A stretch of 64,000 bases of DNA from Rhizophagus irregularis (GCF_026210795.1 NC_089443.1:1736001-1800000), one strand, 5' to 3'; counted from the first letter of the stretch, positions 11,383-23,200 are shown. Program-made: numbers and translations. The notes: a model not told the origin generated them from the sequence alone.

Positions 11383-13176
11383 TTATTTCTACGATGAAAA
11401 CCAATTACTAAAATAACAAATCCTTTTAATTTAGTAGGATTTGATTCAGTTATTTTTACCCGTTTATCAAATATTCCTGAACTAGAATAATTAATTATTT
11501 TTCCTTTTGAAATGATATTCATATATGTTTTCAATTGATCAACTCCATTATCTAATACTTCTCCTATAGTTGTTTGTTTAGTTTCTTCATGTTCTTTCAA
11601 CCAATATGCATATGATCTTTTTAGTAGATCCTTTTCATTTTCTTTCTCAATAATTTTACCTAGATTTTCTAAATCATTTGCATTAAATTTATTTTTTTGA
11701 TTTTTTATTAAATTAACTAATGAGATATATTTTAATTCTAAACTAACATTATTATTGCCTATTCCTTTTAAAATAAAAATATCAAAATATCAAAACTGAC
11801 CAGATCCTTTTAATTTTGTGCCATCTATTACTAGTGATAATTCAGGAACATGATATTTTAATGGTAAAAGACTTTCAACAATTGCCTGGAGAACTGGCTC
11901 ATTTGCAGAAAATAATGACATTTGTGATCTTGTTGACAGGAATGTTTCTAAAATTTCAATAAAAGGTATAATATTACTTGCAACAAGATTTTCATATGCT
12001 GAAGCAATAAGAAAAGCATCATTTACAACTTGCCTGTATACTAGTTTATCTTTGTTTTCTTCTAAAATTCAAATTTGTTTTTTTACAAGTAAGTAATATA
12101 AATAATATAAATGCAAAAAAAGTATTAAAATATATTATATATAATGATGAATTAGTATCATTATCTTGTACTCTCTTTGATTTTTCCTTTTGTTTAACTA
12201 GAAAAATAATTTTTTCAGCCCATATTTTATTAAAAGCCAATTCTAATGCTTCTCCTAATTTATATATTTCACTTCCAATATTATTATATGTATAACAATT
12301 GCAAAATATAAGACAAATATCTTTTTCAAAGTCTTTTGCACTTGTGTATTGATTATCATTTAATTTTGAATTTATAGTAAAAAAATCCATTGGATTTTTT
12401 ATAGGATTTTCTTTTTCATCATACTTATAAAATGGATGAATATTAGATTTATTATCAAGTTCTTGAAGAATATTATGGCAAAAGTCAATAAGTTTAATGC
12501 TTTTTGGCACAAGATTTTTTTTTTTACATTCTTTAATAATTTCTTGCCAAAATATTTGTAATCTTTTTGCATAACGTAATTATCTGTTATAAAAAAGAAA
12601 ATGTTAGTAGTGCATCAAATTTTTATTTAGTTTTTATTTTATGATAAAGAAGGTACATAGCCAATTCCTTCTCCAGAATTAGCAGACTTTATCCAAAAGT
12701 TAGGACACCTGAACTGAGAGCCTTGGGTTGGTTACCAAAGATGTCAAATCCAGTAATTCCTCTAAGCCAAACCAATGATCAACCTAGAGGTTATCCTAAT
12801 TTTGCAAAATAAAAACAACAAAGTTAGGGTGCCTGAACTGAGAGCCTTGGATTAGTTACCAAAGATGTCAAATCCAGGTTACCCTTCCTTTGCAAAATAA
12901 AAAAAAATGCACCTTATCTTTAAAATCAGGAAGATCTTTTGTTTCATGCAAAAATCAAGCAGTCCAAGTATTATTTAGCTCACACCAATCAACAATAATA
13001 TCATGGTAATTATTTAAGAACCCCAATATGATGCTTTATTGCTTCACTATTTTATATAAGAAATAAGTGCTAGAAAGATTGAAAGGTTAATTAGTTGTGA
13101 ATATTATAAGTTAAAATACAATTTTAAGTTTACAAGATTTACCATCTTGGCCAGGGTAACTTTCAGATATACTCAT
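11364..13176 (-). pseudogene. Broken copy of the bromodomain-nuclease gene (copy 2)
   Basis: The minus strand holds a recognisable copy of the gene at 7414-9411. An exon 1 remnant runs from an ATG at 13176 to about 12924, with several stops. The exon 2 equivalent is about 12588-11364. The bromodomain part is open (residues with NPMDFFTINSKL and CNCYTYNN) but lacks the 24-residue repeats. The frame then shifts in the linker. The nuclease part keeps SLELKYISL, TTIGEVLDNG and GFVILVIGF but has two in-frame TGA codons, at about 12071-12069 and just after GSGQF near 11797. The Asp of the DIF motif and the ELK motif survive, so decay is recent. The intron position matches the intact gene. Confidence 0.8.
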
Positions 13177-13646
13177 GATGATAAATTGATAATTTGACAA
13201 TTCACAGTCTCACCAATTTTTTCATAATCCTTTCTGGTCACATTTTCTAATTTCATTTAAATTTTTTTGCATACATTGCAATATAATGAACAAAACCAAA
13301 CTTTGTTTTCACAAATACATTATTCTGTCATTGGTTTTGTTTAGAGTAGGTAAAATCTTTGATAGTTGGTAAAATATCTTGATGAAATCTCTTTGTAATG
13401 GATTGATAATTAGAAAATTGTCTTAGGTAAATCTCTGAGGTCAAGTTTAGCAAACTTTGGTTGATACTAAAAAAAATTAGTAAATCAGAAATCAGAATAA
13501 ATCAATAAATAAAAATTAGTAAATTAGAAATCAGAATAAATCAATAAATCAGATAAATCTTATGGGAAGGGATCTTAAATAAAAAAAAAATCACTTGTAG
13601 GTATTATGACTTGAGCTGATGTATGAGATATTAACATTGACAAGAC
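13177..13646. other. Intergenic, AT-rich
   Basis: Two adjacent near-repeats of an ATCAGAATAAATCAATAAAT type lie at about 13480-13560. Nothing else is supported. Confidence 0.4.
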
Positions 13647-13954
13647 TAGTGCTTCGATCCATATGCAGATTGACCGGATTAAATCAAAAATCCAGATGAA
13701 ATCCACGGTTTGAACCAGATTTCATCAGATTCATCGGATTGCCAGTTTTCAGATAACTTAAAATATTTCTGAAACCAATGATCAGAATTTAACAATTTAA
13801 GGAATGTTTGATAGTGCTTGACGTTGTGTATTTAATGGTAGGACTGGATTTTTTGAAATAATTTTTTATCCAGATTTTCATTTAATAACAGTTTTCATCC
13901 AGATTAAATTGTTATTCAATCCGAATGACAGATTTCATCCGGATCGAAGCACTA
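13647..13954. mobile_element. hAT-type MITE, 308 bp
   Basis: Perfect 14-bp terminal inverted repeats (TAGTGCTTCGATCC at the left, GGATCGAAGCACTA at the right) are flanked by perfect 8-bp target duplications GACAAGAC (13639-13646 and 13955-13962). The interior has degenerate GAT/ATC-rich subterminal repeats and no coding potential. The TAGTGCT terminus is shared with the 859-bp hAT element at 3530, and a similar TIR occurs in the 203-bp element at 19247, so all three probably used related transposases. Confidence 0.92.
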
Positions 13955-13962
13955 GACAAGAC

Positions 13963-14712
13963 TGACAAAAACTGAATCATTTTGCCAAATATGGCATGAT
14001 ATAATTTTTTATCAATATATATAGTTAAACATCTGTACTATAGTTTCTGATTAATAGAATAGTAAAGTATGACAATTAAAATAGAAATAATTGGTCAGAA
14101 TGACAAATAACAAAACTGAATCATTGCCAAACAACTTAAATTAAAGAAATGACTTGACTTTTGTCAGGCTTACTCATTTGATGTATATAAATAAGAATGT
14201 AATAATTTCAGATGTTCACATGAAACAATATGATATCCCGTCATATTAATATGATTATGATTCAAGATTAATAATTCATAAAGATTGCTTTGTTGAATTA
14301 ATTTGAGTCATTAAACCAAATAATCGATTTAGTTAATTCTAATTTTGAAAAAAAATTTCTAAATCTTGTATTTCTTTTGTCAGTTTTACTCATTTTTAAA
14401 AAATAATAAATACTAAAAATATATGGTTATAGCAGACTTAGGTATGACTCTAGTTTGTTATATATATTACATAACATTGTGTATTATCCTAAGGATGGGA
14501 ATCGATTATAGATTCGATTTTTTGTTCCTTAAAAGATAATCCATTTTAAGCTTTGATAATTAATTCCATAATCAGTAAAATCTATTAAGAAATTATATAT
14601 CATTACTAATACCCAACTGTAAATTACTATAACATCATTGCCCAATCATTTGCCGATCATTTTGTCATTTTTAAGTTTTTGAAGATCAATTTTTCTTTTT
14701 TGAAAATATTTT
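13963..14712. other. Intergenic, AT-rich
   Basis: No gene or repeat boundary recognised. It ends at the left copy of the 14-bp direct repeat that bounds the next insert. Confidence 0.4.
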
Positions 14713-17700
14713 AAATCATGCACTTTGAGAAAGACAAAGAGGGACTCAAGACTACACTAGCCAAGAAGAAGAAGAAGAAGAAGAAGAATAGAAAATAGAT
14801 TTTTATTTATTTATTTATTTTATGTAAAGTCGGAAGAACTATTCTAAGAGAGCATTACTTCTAAGAAGTGTGCCCAACATTTAGTCCATCATCTATCCCG
14901 AGGGGCAGACTCTACCTAATTATTATATATAATAGACTGCTCCAACAACATGACCGATAAAGGAGCAGGTGAAAGGAAATAGAAAACTAGAGAACCAAGA
15001 AAAAACGAATAACTATCAAATGACTACATTAATGTGGTAAATATCAAGTAAATAAAGTATCTTATATAAAAATTAGGTGTAGCAAAACTATACATTATAA
15101 AATAAACAAATGTCTGTAGATAACAGTCTAAATACTAAAAGAAATAAACCCGTATTTTGCTTTTGATCTCATGATCGCCACCTGTAAATACTGTCAGAGG
15201 TGGAATGATTCACACTATTCAAATTGTTTTTGTATAAAGTAGTGGGTAAAAATATTGATATAGCAAAAAGCTATTGGGGTAAAAATAAAGTATGTGTGTA
15301 TAAAAATTACAAAAAAAGAAATGTACTAAAATAAAATTTTTAGGGGTTAATTTTTTCTACGTCATCGGTCGAATACCGAATACGTTTGGAGGGTAGCGCC
15401 TGTTTATGAATATTAAGGTTAGCGTTAATTAAGGTAGAACGTTTGTGTGGTCTATGCTCAATAGCATGGGTGTTATCAGATGTTTCTGAGTATATAATCT
15501 CGTCAGGGTTGTCCGGATTATCATAATATTTTTTTACAGTATCTTCAAAATTCAACGAGAATTTGAGAATTTTCTCTCTAAGTGGATCATTTTTGGCACT
15601 AGTGGGCGCCATATGGATTTTTCATTTCTTACATAAACCTCGAAGTCTTCCATGATATTCATCGGCGAATGATGTAAGTAGTTCCGATTGTAATTGTCAT
15701 TGGTCGGCACGTTTAATACTTGTACCTAATTCAGAAGCTAATTTTGTTTTTCTATCGAGCTTGGGTTGGTCTTTCTCTCTTTGAAGTTTTTCTTTTTCGT
15801 CCTTTACCATTATTTTGTATCCTGACGGATCAGCATTTCTAGCAATTTGATGAACAATATTAAACCATATACGAGTACCAGGTGTGTTATATTTATAGTC
15901 AACACCATATTTACTATAGTGGTTTTTCTTGAAAAATAATGGTGATTTGGGAATGTGAGGTATAAGAAAGGATGAATGTAAGTATCATCATCAGGTAAGG
16001 GATTATAATTGTTAATAGCCTCTTCACGCCATTTGACTTCTTGTCTAAATCTTCATTCTTTATAAGGTATGTATTCATTAATGGGCATGGTCGGGATATC
16101 AAGAGAGAGTTCCACGTCTTGCTCTTTCATTTCAATAGGTTCAATCACAATATTCTTCTTTAAGGTCGATATGGTTTTAGGTTTAAAGTGAAAAAAGGGG
16201 ACCAAATAATTATAATGTGTAGGATCGGGAATCGTATCGTTCGCTCGATAATGAACATGACATAAATGTTTATCAATGACTTGTGAAGGTGTAAAAAGAA
16301 AATTATGTTTTCTAGACGCGCTCAGTTTATCATCAACACTAAGTGATACGTTAGGTTTTCCAACATTAAAGACACGAGTACATGCCCTTTTAAAACGTCA
16401 TTCCTGTTTCTTACGTGTACAAGGGTGTTTACTAGGATGAAACTGTAAATCCCAATATCTTTTTCGATACATTGGTTTCTTCGGTCTGTTGAAGAATGAG
16501 CTACTACCATTAGCGTAATATCGAGTCTGATAACTGATACCAAGGCGACGTGAGTATATCGACTTCTTTTGATGTGTATCCCATCTTTCAAACGTGAGGT
16601 TAGCATGGCCCGCTTTGTTGTTGTAAATTTGGTTTTTTTCCGACTTGGAACGATCGGGGGATTTAATAAAATTATGTAAACTATTTTTAAAAAAATATGA
16701 TTGGTGGGTTACACATGCTCATCTGCCTTGTGACATCACAAAGGGGGAGGGTACATCACAACGAGAGGTAGTTTTGATGAATTGAGATGATACACATAAA
16801 TGTGAACAAGGAATGTATATACCGAAATAAAATCTATACTTTTTGTAAGAAAAGGGAAAAAATGTTTTGGTGGTTTGGTTTCGTTTAATATCACTAGAAG
16901 CACGTGATTTTATAATGTTTATTCTATCCAATAATTTGTCTCTAATAAAATTGAAAAATTTTTGGCGAATTTTGCTCGGAATAACTCGTTGCGCCAGAAA
17001 AAAGTGCATGAGCATCTTGGATATTGCAAATTTGGCGTTGAGTTTTTTGCTTGCAGAATAATGCCTAACTGGGGTAGTGTTTATATGATAATCATTTGTG
17101 TGTATTATAAAATTAAGGGGATTGGTGCTTGTTCTTTGATCGGCAAGCTCAAAAAAGTAACATCTTGAACACCTAATTTCATAAATCTTGTTATAACCGG
17201 TTCGTGTTGGTTTGGTCACGTGAAATTTTTTTATCAAAATATCGAAGGGAGTATTTGTTAAAGACATTTTGTAAAAAGAAAGAAAATGTCAATATAAAAG
17301 TTGTATATTAAAGGGGGCGTATATGGGCAGATAGAAAAGAAAAAAGTAGTTACTCTATCCTAGGGGTGAAATATATATAGATATATGTGAAAAAAGTTTT
17401 AGGTATAACTAAATGAACTTCTATCGACTAAAGCGAGCGTATATTTCTATTAAAAACAAAAGTTTTTACCACACGTATATACTGCAAGGTGTGGAATGGA
17501 TAATATTCATGAGTTGTTTTGGGTATACTATTTGGGTGTCCTATGATGTTTTATAATGAAAACAAAAAGTTCGTATAGCGAAAAAATTTTCTACTGCGCC
17601 ATTCTAACGGTTTGGAAAAATTAAGGAGAGAGTTTTTTTTTTTTTAAGAATAGAAAATAGAAGATTTATCGAAATTTATACCCAAAGTTTTATCGAAGTC

Positions 17701-18123
17701 ACGTGATTTCACGTAAAAAAGATTCTGATCCCAAATTATTTTAAACTTTGGTAGAAATTTTTAACTAATTTTTTTTTTTTTAGGGGTCTAGGATAAATAT
17801 AAAAATTTAGGATATTGTAGAGTTTGATTAGTTTCGTAAGCTAGATTAGGGAAAAATCATAGTTTAATTCTGATATCCTTTACATTAGTATATCTTAGAA
17901 AGTCTTTATTCACATAGTTTAGTTCAGTTAGGAAGGGTAAGTTTATTTTATTTTATTTATTTAGTGCTAAAGTAATACTCTGTTATAGGGTTTTCCGTGC
18001 CGTGTGAGCATGGTTGGCTCTAAGTGTCTAGATGTATTGGGAACCCTTAATTTTTTTTCTTAATAAAGATACGTTACAGTTTAAGGTGCAAATTGCACAA
18101 AAAAAAAAAATCATGCACTTTAA
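14713..18123 (+). mobile_element. Retroposition-like insert bounded by 14-bp direct repeats
   Basis: The 14-mer AAATCATGCACTTT occurs at 14713-14726 and again at about 18108-18121. Directly before the right copy is a run of about 12 A, and AATAAA lies about 35 bp further upstream (near 18062). Direct repeats plus poly(A) plus a poly(A) signal are the signature of target-primed insertion of a plus-strand transcript. The segment is visibly richer in G and C than its flanks. The only long reading frame inside runs on the minus strand, which is unexpected for a retroposed transcript. An (AAG)8 microsatellite sits at 14763-14788 near the presumed 5' end. Confidence 0.55.
15340..17267 (-). pseudogene. 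Unknown protein with N-terminal C2H2/BED-like finger, interrupted by TGA codons
   Basis: Starting at the ATG at 17267 the minus strand gives about 640 residues of coherent protein. Near residues 34-63 is a CxxC-x22-HxxxxH arrangement (CSRC ... HTNDYH) like a BED-type zinc finger. In-frame TGA codons occur after MSQGR (16721-16719), after KKQE (about 16399), after PYKE (about 16054), after RADQ (about 15697) and after CKK (about 15628). One frameshift lies near 15960. The frame ends at TAA (15342-15340). Tryptophan would suit each TGA site, and TGG is used elsewhere in the same frame. It is either a decayed mobile-element gene or a recoded gene. I do not recognise the family. Confidence 0.6.
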
Positions 18124-18852
18124 TTTTGGATGCAATGCTAAATTAATTTTTTTGCTTAATTTCAATTTTCTCTTCAACAAATGAGATTCGATTTTGATTC
18201 GATTATCCCTATATTAGCCAAGTTTAGTAATGATTTGCATAAACCGCGATTATTATTTCTCTTGTTAAGTTTCGATCTGTCCCTTAAGTAATATTCGCAA
18301 TTTTGCAGCTTCGTATATACCCGTAGGTGGTGTGATTCAACATGTTGTCTTATATGTGTATAGTTTTGCAAATTCACACCCTATCTAAACTCCTGATGAT
18401 TGTGGCGATTCTTATTTTATGCTCAGTATCATAAATATATAATTGAATAAATATTGGCGGATGTCCATTCTCTGGTAGTAATGATCCAATACAATGATAA
18501 ATTTGCCTATGATATTGAAAATTAGATACACCTTGTTTTAAGATGATTAATATTGGCTTCAATATGTGTATGATAAAAGAGTGTTATAACTTCTTATATT
18601 TTTGTAAAATAAATTTGTATCAGAATCTGATGAAGTATATAAATCTAGTAAATATGGAGGTGGTTTAAGCAGAGGCGGTAATCTGACTTTATCATCAGCA
18701 CAGCATACAGTAAAAGATGGTGATATTTTACTATTTTATGTTTTTTTTCTATCCAAAATTTGGTGCCACAATGGATGTAAATCTGATCCATTCTTCCCAA
18801 TTCATGACGCCTTATGCTAACATGTTGTGTAGCATCTATAAGACTTATATTA
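18124..18852. other. Intergenic, AT-rich
   Basis: Two short minus-strand frames (18174-18377, 18374-18562) have no family features, overlap at their ends and are not supported as genes. No repeat boundary seen. Confidence 0.4.
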
Positions 18853-20095
18853 TGATATTATATTGATGGGAAAATTGATGTTTTATATATATTATCACAA
18901 AAATAAAACATGTATTGATGATTTATGAAAGAACAACTTGATAAAAATAATGTATTCGTGCAATTTATTGTTATCAAAAAAAAAATTTAATATTGAATAA
19001 ATAATATTAAAAAGTTATCATTATTAATACCAAAAAAAATCACATTACATCCTATTGTTTTTGACGAAAAAAATATAATTTAAAAAAAAATTATTATTAA
19101 AGAATATTATGCTAAAAAAAATAATCCGTTGCTCCCAATTGTTATCAAATAAAAAATATTATTAAAAAAAAACCTGTTGCGGCCTATTATTATCGACGAA
19201 AAAAATATAATTTTTTAAAAAAAATCGTTGTGTCCATTGTTATCAGTAGTACTTCGATCCGGATGGGTTTTTAACGGATCAATCCGCGGTTTACTACGGG
19301 TTGGCAACGGTTTATTTGAGTTGGAGCTATAAGTTTGGCCAAAATTAATAAAATTTGAAGAATAATTTTTTCAAATCTGACAAAAATTATAGTTTGACAA
19401 AAATAATAGAAAAATGTTGTGATCCTAATCAACGGCCGGATCAATACTAGTTATCAGGAAAAAAAATCAAAAAAATTTAATTGCGGTTTATTTTAAAAAA
19501 ATTGACCATATCGGAATCTAATTAGTAAATATCTGAATACTTTGGGTCATCCCGGATCACACTTTCGGGACCTTCAATCTAATCATAAAAAGAGTACATA
19601 GTTATAATAGTATTAGTAATCGACAAACGGGCTAATTAATTTTTTTTTAATTTCAATAATAAATAGCTATAATTTACGGAGTAGATGTTATCGTATGAAA
19701 CAATATCATGTGAAATTAGAATATTATAGATAATTTTATAATAGCTTTTTTAAATATCCTTTAAATTTTGGTAATAAAAAACTACGATATTTTCAGTCAA
19801 TAACGATTTTCGTATCTGTCAGGATTTAGTACCAGACCCATAATGTTCAGTCAATAGAAATGATCAGGTTTCATAGTACGATCATTCATCATTAAATGAA
19901 TCCCGTTTGCAATTAGTATGAAACTTCCTTATTTGCTGATCAATTGAATACCACATGCAGATTTAAGGGGGTAGTACGATTATTTACTGTAATGATAAAA
20001 TGATATAAATAAATAGAAATGATCGGTATTCATATTGATTTATTACTGATCCAAAAATTTAACTAAAAATCGACAGATAATAAATTAATAATAGA
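18853..20095. repeat. Segmental duplication, copy A
   Basis: This block is similar along its length, in direct orientation, to 23706-24735. Shared stretches include TTGATGTTTTATATATATTA, ACCTTCAATCTAATCATGAA-type sequence and AAACGGGCTAATTAATTTTT. Copy A contains the 203-bp MITE that copy B lacks, plus extra unique sequence near 19800-19960. It is probably a dispersed repeat family of unknown class. Confidence 0.8.
19247..19449. mobile_element. hAT-type MITE, 203 bp
   Basis: The left end is TAGTACTTCGATCCGG and the right end CCGGATCAATACTA, imperfect inverted repeats. Perfect 8-bp duplications GTTATCAG flank it (19239-19246 and 19450-19457). The duplicated block B has a single GTTATAAG at 24004-24011 with contiguous flanks on both sides, the related empty site. 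No coding potential. Confidence 0.9.
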
Positions 20096-20547
20096 TGTTA
20101 AACAATTTTAAACGGGTAATCTAAATATGATAGAATTTAAGTTTGATACGTACTCGCCGATACATGCTGTGTCATATGATAATCGTGAAGACTCAACCAA
20201 TTAGAAGCAGGATCTACTGGGCTTAATTATATGAATAATGCTTCAAATAAAATAAAACACGTGATTTGGGCGAACTAAAATTTTGCATAATTTCGAATTC
20301 CTTTTTCGTCGTGCAATATCAATAGTAAAGATATATCCCCGTACACTTCATGTGATAAAAACAAAAAAACGCTTTATTGGGAATTATTTAAATCGTACAT
20401 ACTAACCATGTGTGAACCGTACAATTATTTATGATCTGTGCCAAGAACGTCACACGCATTATTCCTTTATAAGAAAAGATATTTTTGGGAAGAAATATAA
20501 ATAATGTACACACTTAACCATTTGAATTATTAAAATCATAATTCGTC
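20096..20547. other. Intergenic DNA
   Basis: No gene seen. A CACGTG word lies near 20260 and may be chance. Confidence 0.3.
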
Positions 20548-20749
20548 ATGAATAAAAAAATACTTCATCCTTTTACTTGTATTTTTTTTCATTAAAAAAA
20601 TTCATGGTTGTCATCCTGCTGGTAGCGGGTGCCTCCAAGAGGAACTTGGTATGATATTTGGATTTCAGTATATTGGAGTTGTGGAAACGATTCCGGAAAT
20701 AGTAGACATTGTATTAGTGAAGATATATACTACCGAGATTATGTCAAAT
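20548..20749 (+). pseudogene. Remnant of a small secreted protein gene
   Basis: An ATG at 20548 starts MNKK. One extra base in the A7 run shifts the frame; removing its effect gives a hydrophobic stretch (YFILLLVFFF) like a signal peptide, followed by IHGCHPAGSG. A second shift near 20628 moves into a frame reading TWYDIWISVYWSC and CGNDSGNSRHC up to a TAG at 20747-20749. The Cys, Trp and Gly pattern is typical of short secreted fungal proteins, but two frameshifts break it. A sequencing error in the homopolymer could account for the first shift only. Confidence 0.4.
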
Positions 20750-20889
20750 AGAAACTAAATGGTACCGATATTTTTGTTTTATTTTAATTTATTTTTGTAA
20801 TTATTATAATTATTATTATAGTTTCATATTTACATCATAAAATTCATAGTCCATAAATAAAATTTTATAATCATTATAAAAAATATCAA

Positions 20890-21186
20890 TCATTTCCGGT
20901 TGTTTGTGCTTAGCACATAATTTAGTACCCTTATCTGAGTCAAAACATTAAAAACTACACATAAGCATTTTCTGGCCCTCAAGTGAATCATCCCTTCTTC
21001 GAGGGAAATGTTGACCTTCAATAACTTGAGTTCTTTGGAAGCAACGTTATCGAAAAAAGGCTTTTGGTTCTCCTTAATAACGTCCTTGAAAAAACTAACT
21101 AGCTTCATTGTATCTATTTCAACTGCAAATGCATTTTCATAAGGGTTTTCTCCTGCAACCAAACAGCTAAGAGTGTAACCAGAGCG
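20890..21186 (-). pseudogene. Crinkler (CRN) N-terminal domain fragment
   Basis: From 21186 the minus strand reads SGYTLSCLVAGENPYENAF, then AVEID, KDVIKENQKP, FDNVASKELKLLKVNIS. This is the ubiquitin-like N-terminal domain of Crinkler-type proteins, where a C-L-V-x-G-E-x-P strand, a VIKxxKxPxFD helix and an LWKVxI segment are standard. No initiator ATG precedes it in frame (a TAG is close upstream), and after the KVN strand the expected linker and C-terminal effector or nuclease domain are missing. Fragment of a Crinkler gene. Confidence 0.65.
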
Positions 21187-21422
21187 CTATTCGCATATCA
21201 TCCATTATGTATTTCTATACTAAACTAAATAAAACTAAACTACATTGTTCCAGTTGTGTTTCTATACTAAGCTAAACTATAATACTGATCCTCAACAGAC
21301 CACAAGTAAAACTAAACTAAGACTATATACGCTATATTAAAAAAAACTATTTTTTACACGTTTTTATAATTTTTGCTAATATATGTATATAACTATTTTC
21401 TAAAATTTCCTTACCAAAAAAT

Positions 21423-21788
21423 TTACTTTTTACCTCCATTGTTTATGTAATCTCGACGGAGAAAATTTGATAATGACCTACTTTGTTGCCACTCCATCGG
21501 AACACCACTTGAGGCAATATTCTGATAACTCGTTCGTCGAATACATTCTTGCAGATCTCCATTATCGATATAATCATATTGTTTCTTTATCCACAATCCA
21601 TTTCCCAAATCGTCATTTTCTATAGATGCATTAATCGCATTCATCAGATCCATTTCCTTGTTAAAATATAAAATTATAAATCTCATCCCTTTGACTCTAA
21701 TAATTTTTCCAAAAAAAGCGTGATTACTTTTCAGAGTAAAAAAAATTTGCTTCGCAACTTTTTTTAGCTGCTCAAGCTTTTTTTCCAA
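21423..21788 (-). CDS. Hypothetical protein, 121 aa
   Basis: The frame begins at 21788 and ends at TAA (21425-21423). The product is basic at its N-terminus (KKLEQLKKVAKQ), has an alternating beta-like centre (GKIIRVKGMRFIILYF) followed by an acidic helix (NAINASIENDD), and a Ser/Arg/Asn-rich tail. The beta-alpha-beta look is reminiscent of RRM-like segments in transposon ORF1 proteins, but there is no diagnostic motif. It sits next to the Crinkler remnant and may itself be a fragment. Function unknown. Confidence 0.35.
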   Translation of the reverse strand: MEKKLEQLKKVAKQIFFTLKSNHAFFGKIIRVKGMRFIILYFNKEMDLMNAINASIENDDLGNGLWIKKQYDYIDNGDLQECIRRTSYQNIASSGVPMEWQQSRSLSNFLRRDYINNGGKK

Positions 21789-22713
21789 AAAAAATATGTA
21801 TTACAAGTATTTCATGACTTTTAAAAGAAATTCCCAAATGGAAATTTTTTCTCCATTCTATAAAACCCTTTATTACAAAAAAAAAATTGAATGAGATCTT
21901 AAAAAAATTTTTGATTAAAAAAACGAATCCTTTTATTTTAGAGTGCAAGAGCAATTAATGAAAAAAGAATCCAATATCTAAAATCATCTTTAACTTAAAG
22001 AAGGAACTTTTTACAATAATCAAAATTTTAAGTAAAAAAAAGTACAAAGCGAAATTTCTCCTCTTAAAAATAATTCTTAAAGAAATTTTTTCATATAAAC
22101 TTCATGCACTTTAAAATTTTTTTTTAATGACTAACAACTGAAAAAATAAATATATCATCACTTTTTATTTTTTTTAAAAAAAAAATTTTATTTACGCTCT
22201 CTTCAATTAATCCCGGTAATCTCTTTTATGTTGTATTTCTTTTGAGTATCTTTGGGGCAATGCACAATGTGGTTTACTTTGCAGGCATTAGAAATATATG
22301 TATAGAAAACTTTTTTAATATTTAATATTTTTTCTTGAGAATAATAAGAATAATAGAATTGATTCATTTTAAATAAATAGGATAAATCATAATAAAATCT
22401 TGCATAATATGTGATAAAATCAAATAACCTATCATTTGAAATTATTTTCATTTCTAATCATTCAGTTTGTCAAACAGTTAATTTGAATAGATCTAATGCT
22501 TAAAACAATTACTATTTATATTATTAATTAACTTTATTCTTTTTAGATGATTTTTCTATAATATATTTTATTATATATATTATGTATTTATATTCAAATT
22601 GAGGTCTAAAATATTCAATAATAAAATTATTGCAACTTGTAAGATCACTAAAGAGCGTCAGTTAAATTTGGCTCAGATATAGACTAGTGTTTGTCCGGTT
22701 AATGATATCCGCT
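21789..22713. other. Intergenic, AT-rich
   Basis: A frame at 22203-22451 (minus, 82 codons) is rich in Tyr, Asn and Lys and has no recognised motif; composition alone can explain it. Nothing else seen. Confidence 0.35.
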
Positions 22714-22905
22714 ATTACAGCTGATTTCATAATATACGGAACACCCATCATTTTTACTCCATACCGCCGAGAGAAACTCGGTAAGATTCGTTATAATTAA
22801 GAATAAAATAATAACTACACCACTGGTTTTACCTTATTCTGAACTTTACCGAGTTTTACCGAATGTAACTATTAGGTGTCCGTATATTATGAAATCAGCT
22901 GTAAT
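22714..22905. mobile_element. MITE of about 190 bp with 31-bp inverted termini
   Basis: The left end reads ATTACAGCTGATTTCATAAT and continues as TATACGGAACACC. The right end is its reverse complement with one base missing (GGTGTCCGTATATTATG ... CAGCTGTAAT). A second, inner inverted pair around ACTCGGTAA/TTTACCGAG gives a nested fold. Flanking bases allow a TA or TTA-like duplication, so a Tc1/mariner or PIF-type MITE is possible, but the exact boundary is ambiguous. Confidence 0.75.
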
Positions 22906-23160
22906 TAGATCTGAATATAAATTTACCGGGTTATCCAGATTATCCAGATATTGCACCGTTAAATTCCCAATGCTGATCATTTCTGCAGAAATTAACCGTA
23001 ATTCCATGATATTCATACCCTGTAATCTATATAATATAATAAAAAAATACATGTCGATCTTCTAACGTTTAGATTAGCCTGTATAAATAATCTTTGAATT
23101 GTATCGCATGATTCACATGATTCATTTGCGCCTAACAGTACTAATTATTTTATATATATA

Positions 23161-23200
23161 CTAGCAGTTACCTGTTGCTTCGCACTGGACCTAATGAGTT
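23161..23200 (-). mobile_element. Helitron-like 3' terminus
   Basis: On the minus strand the sequence ends GTGCGAAGCAACAGGTAACTG CTAG followed by T. It resembles the plus-strand end at 26370-26402 (GCGCAGCGCGACGGGCTACAA CTAG, then T). A GC-rich hairpin-capable stretch followed by CTAG and a host T is the usual Helitron end. The partner 5' end was not located. Confidence 0.45.

Noticed and set aside
22203-22451. 82-codon minus-strand frame with ATG
   Set aside because: Tyr/Lys/Asn-rich as expected from AT-rich DNA; no motif.
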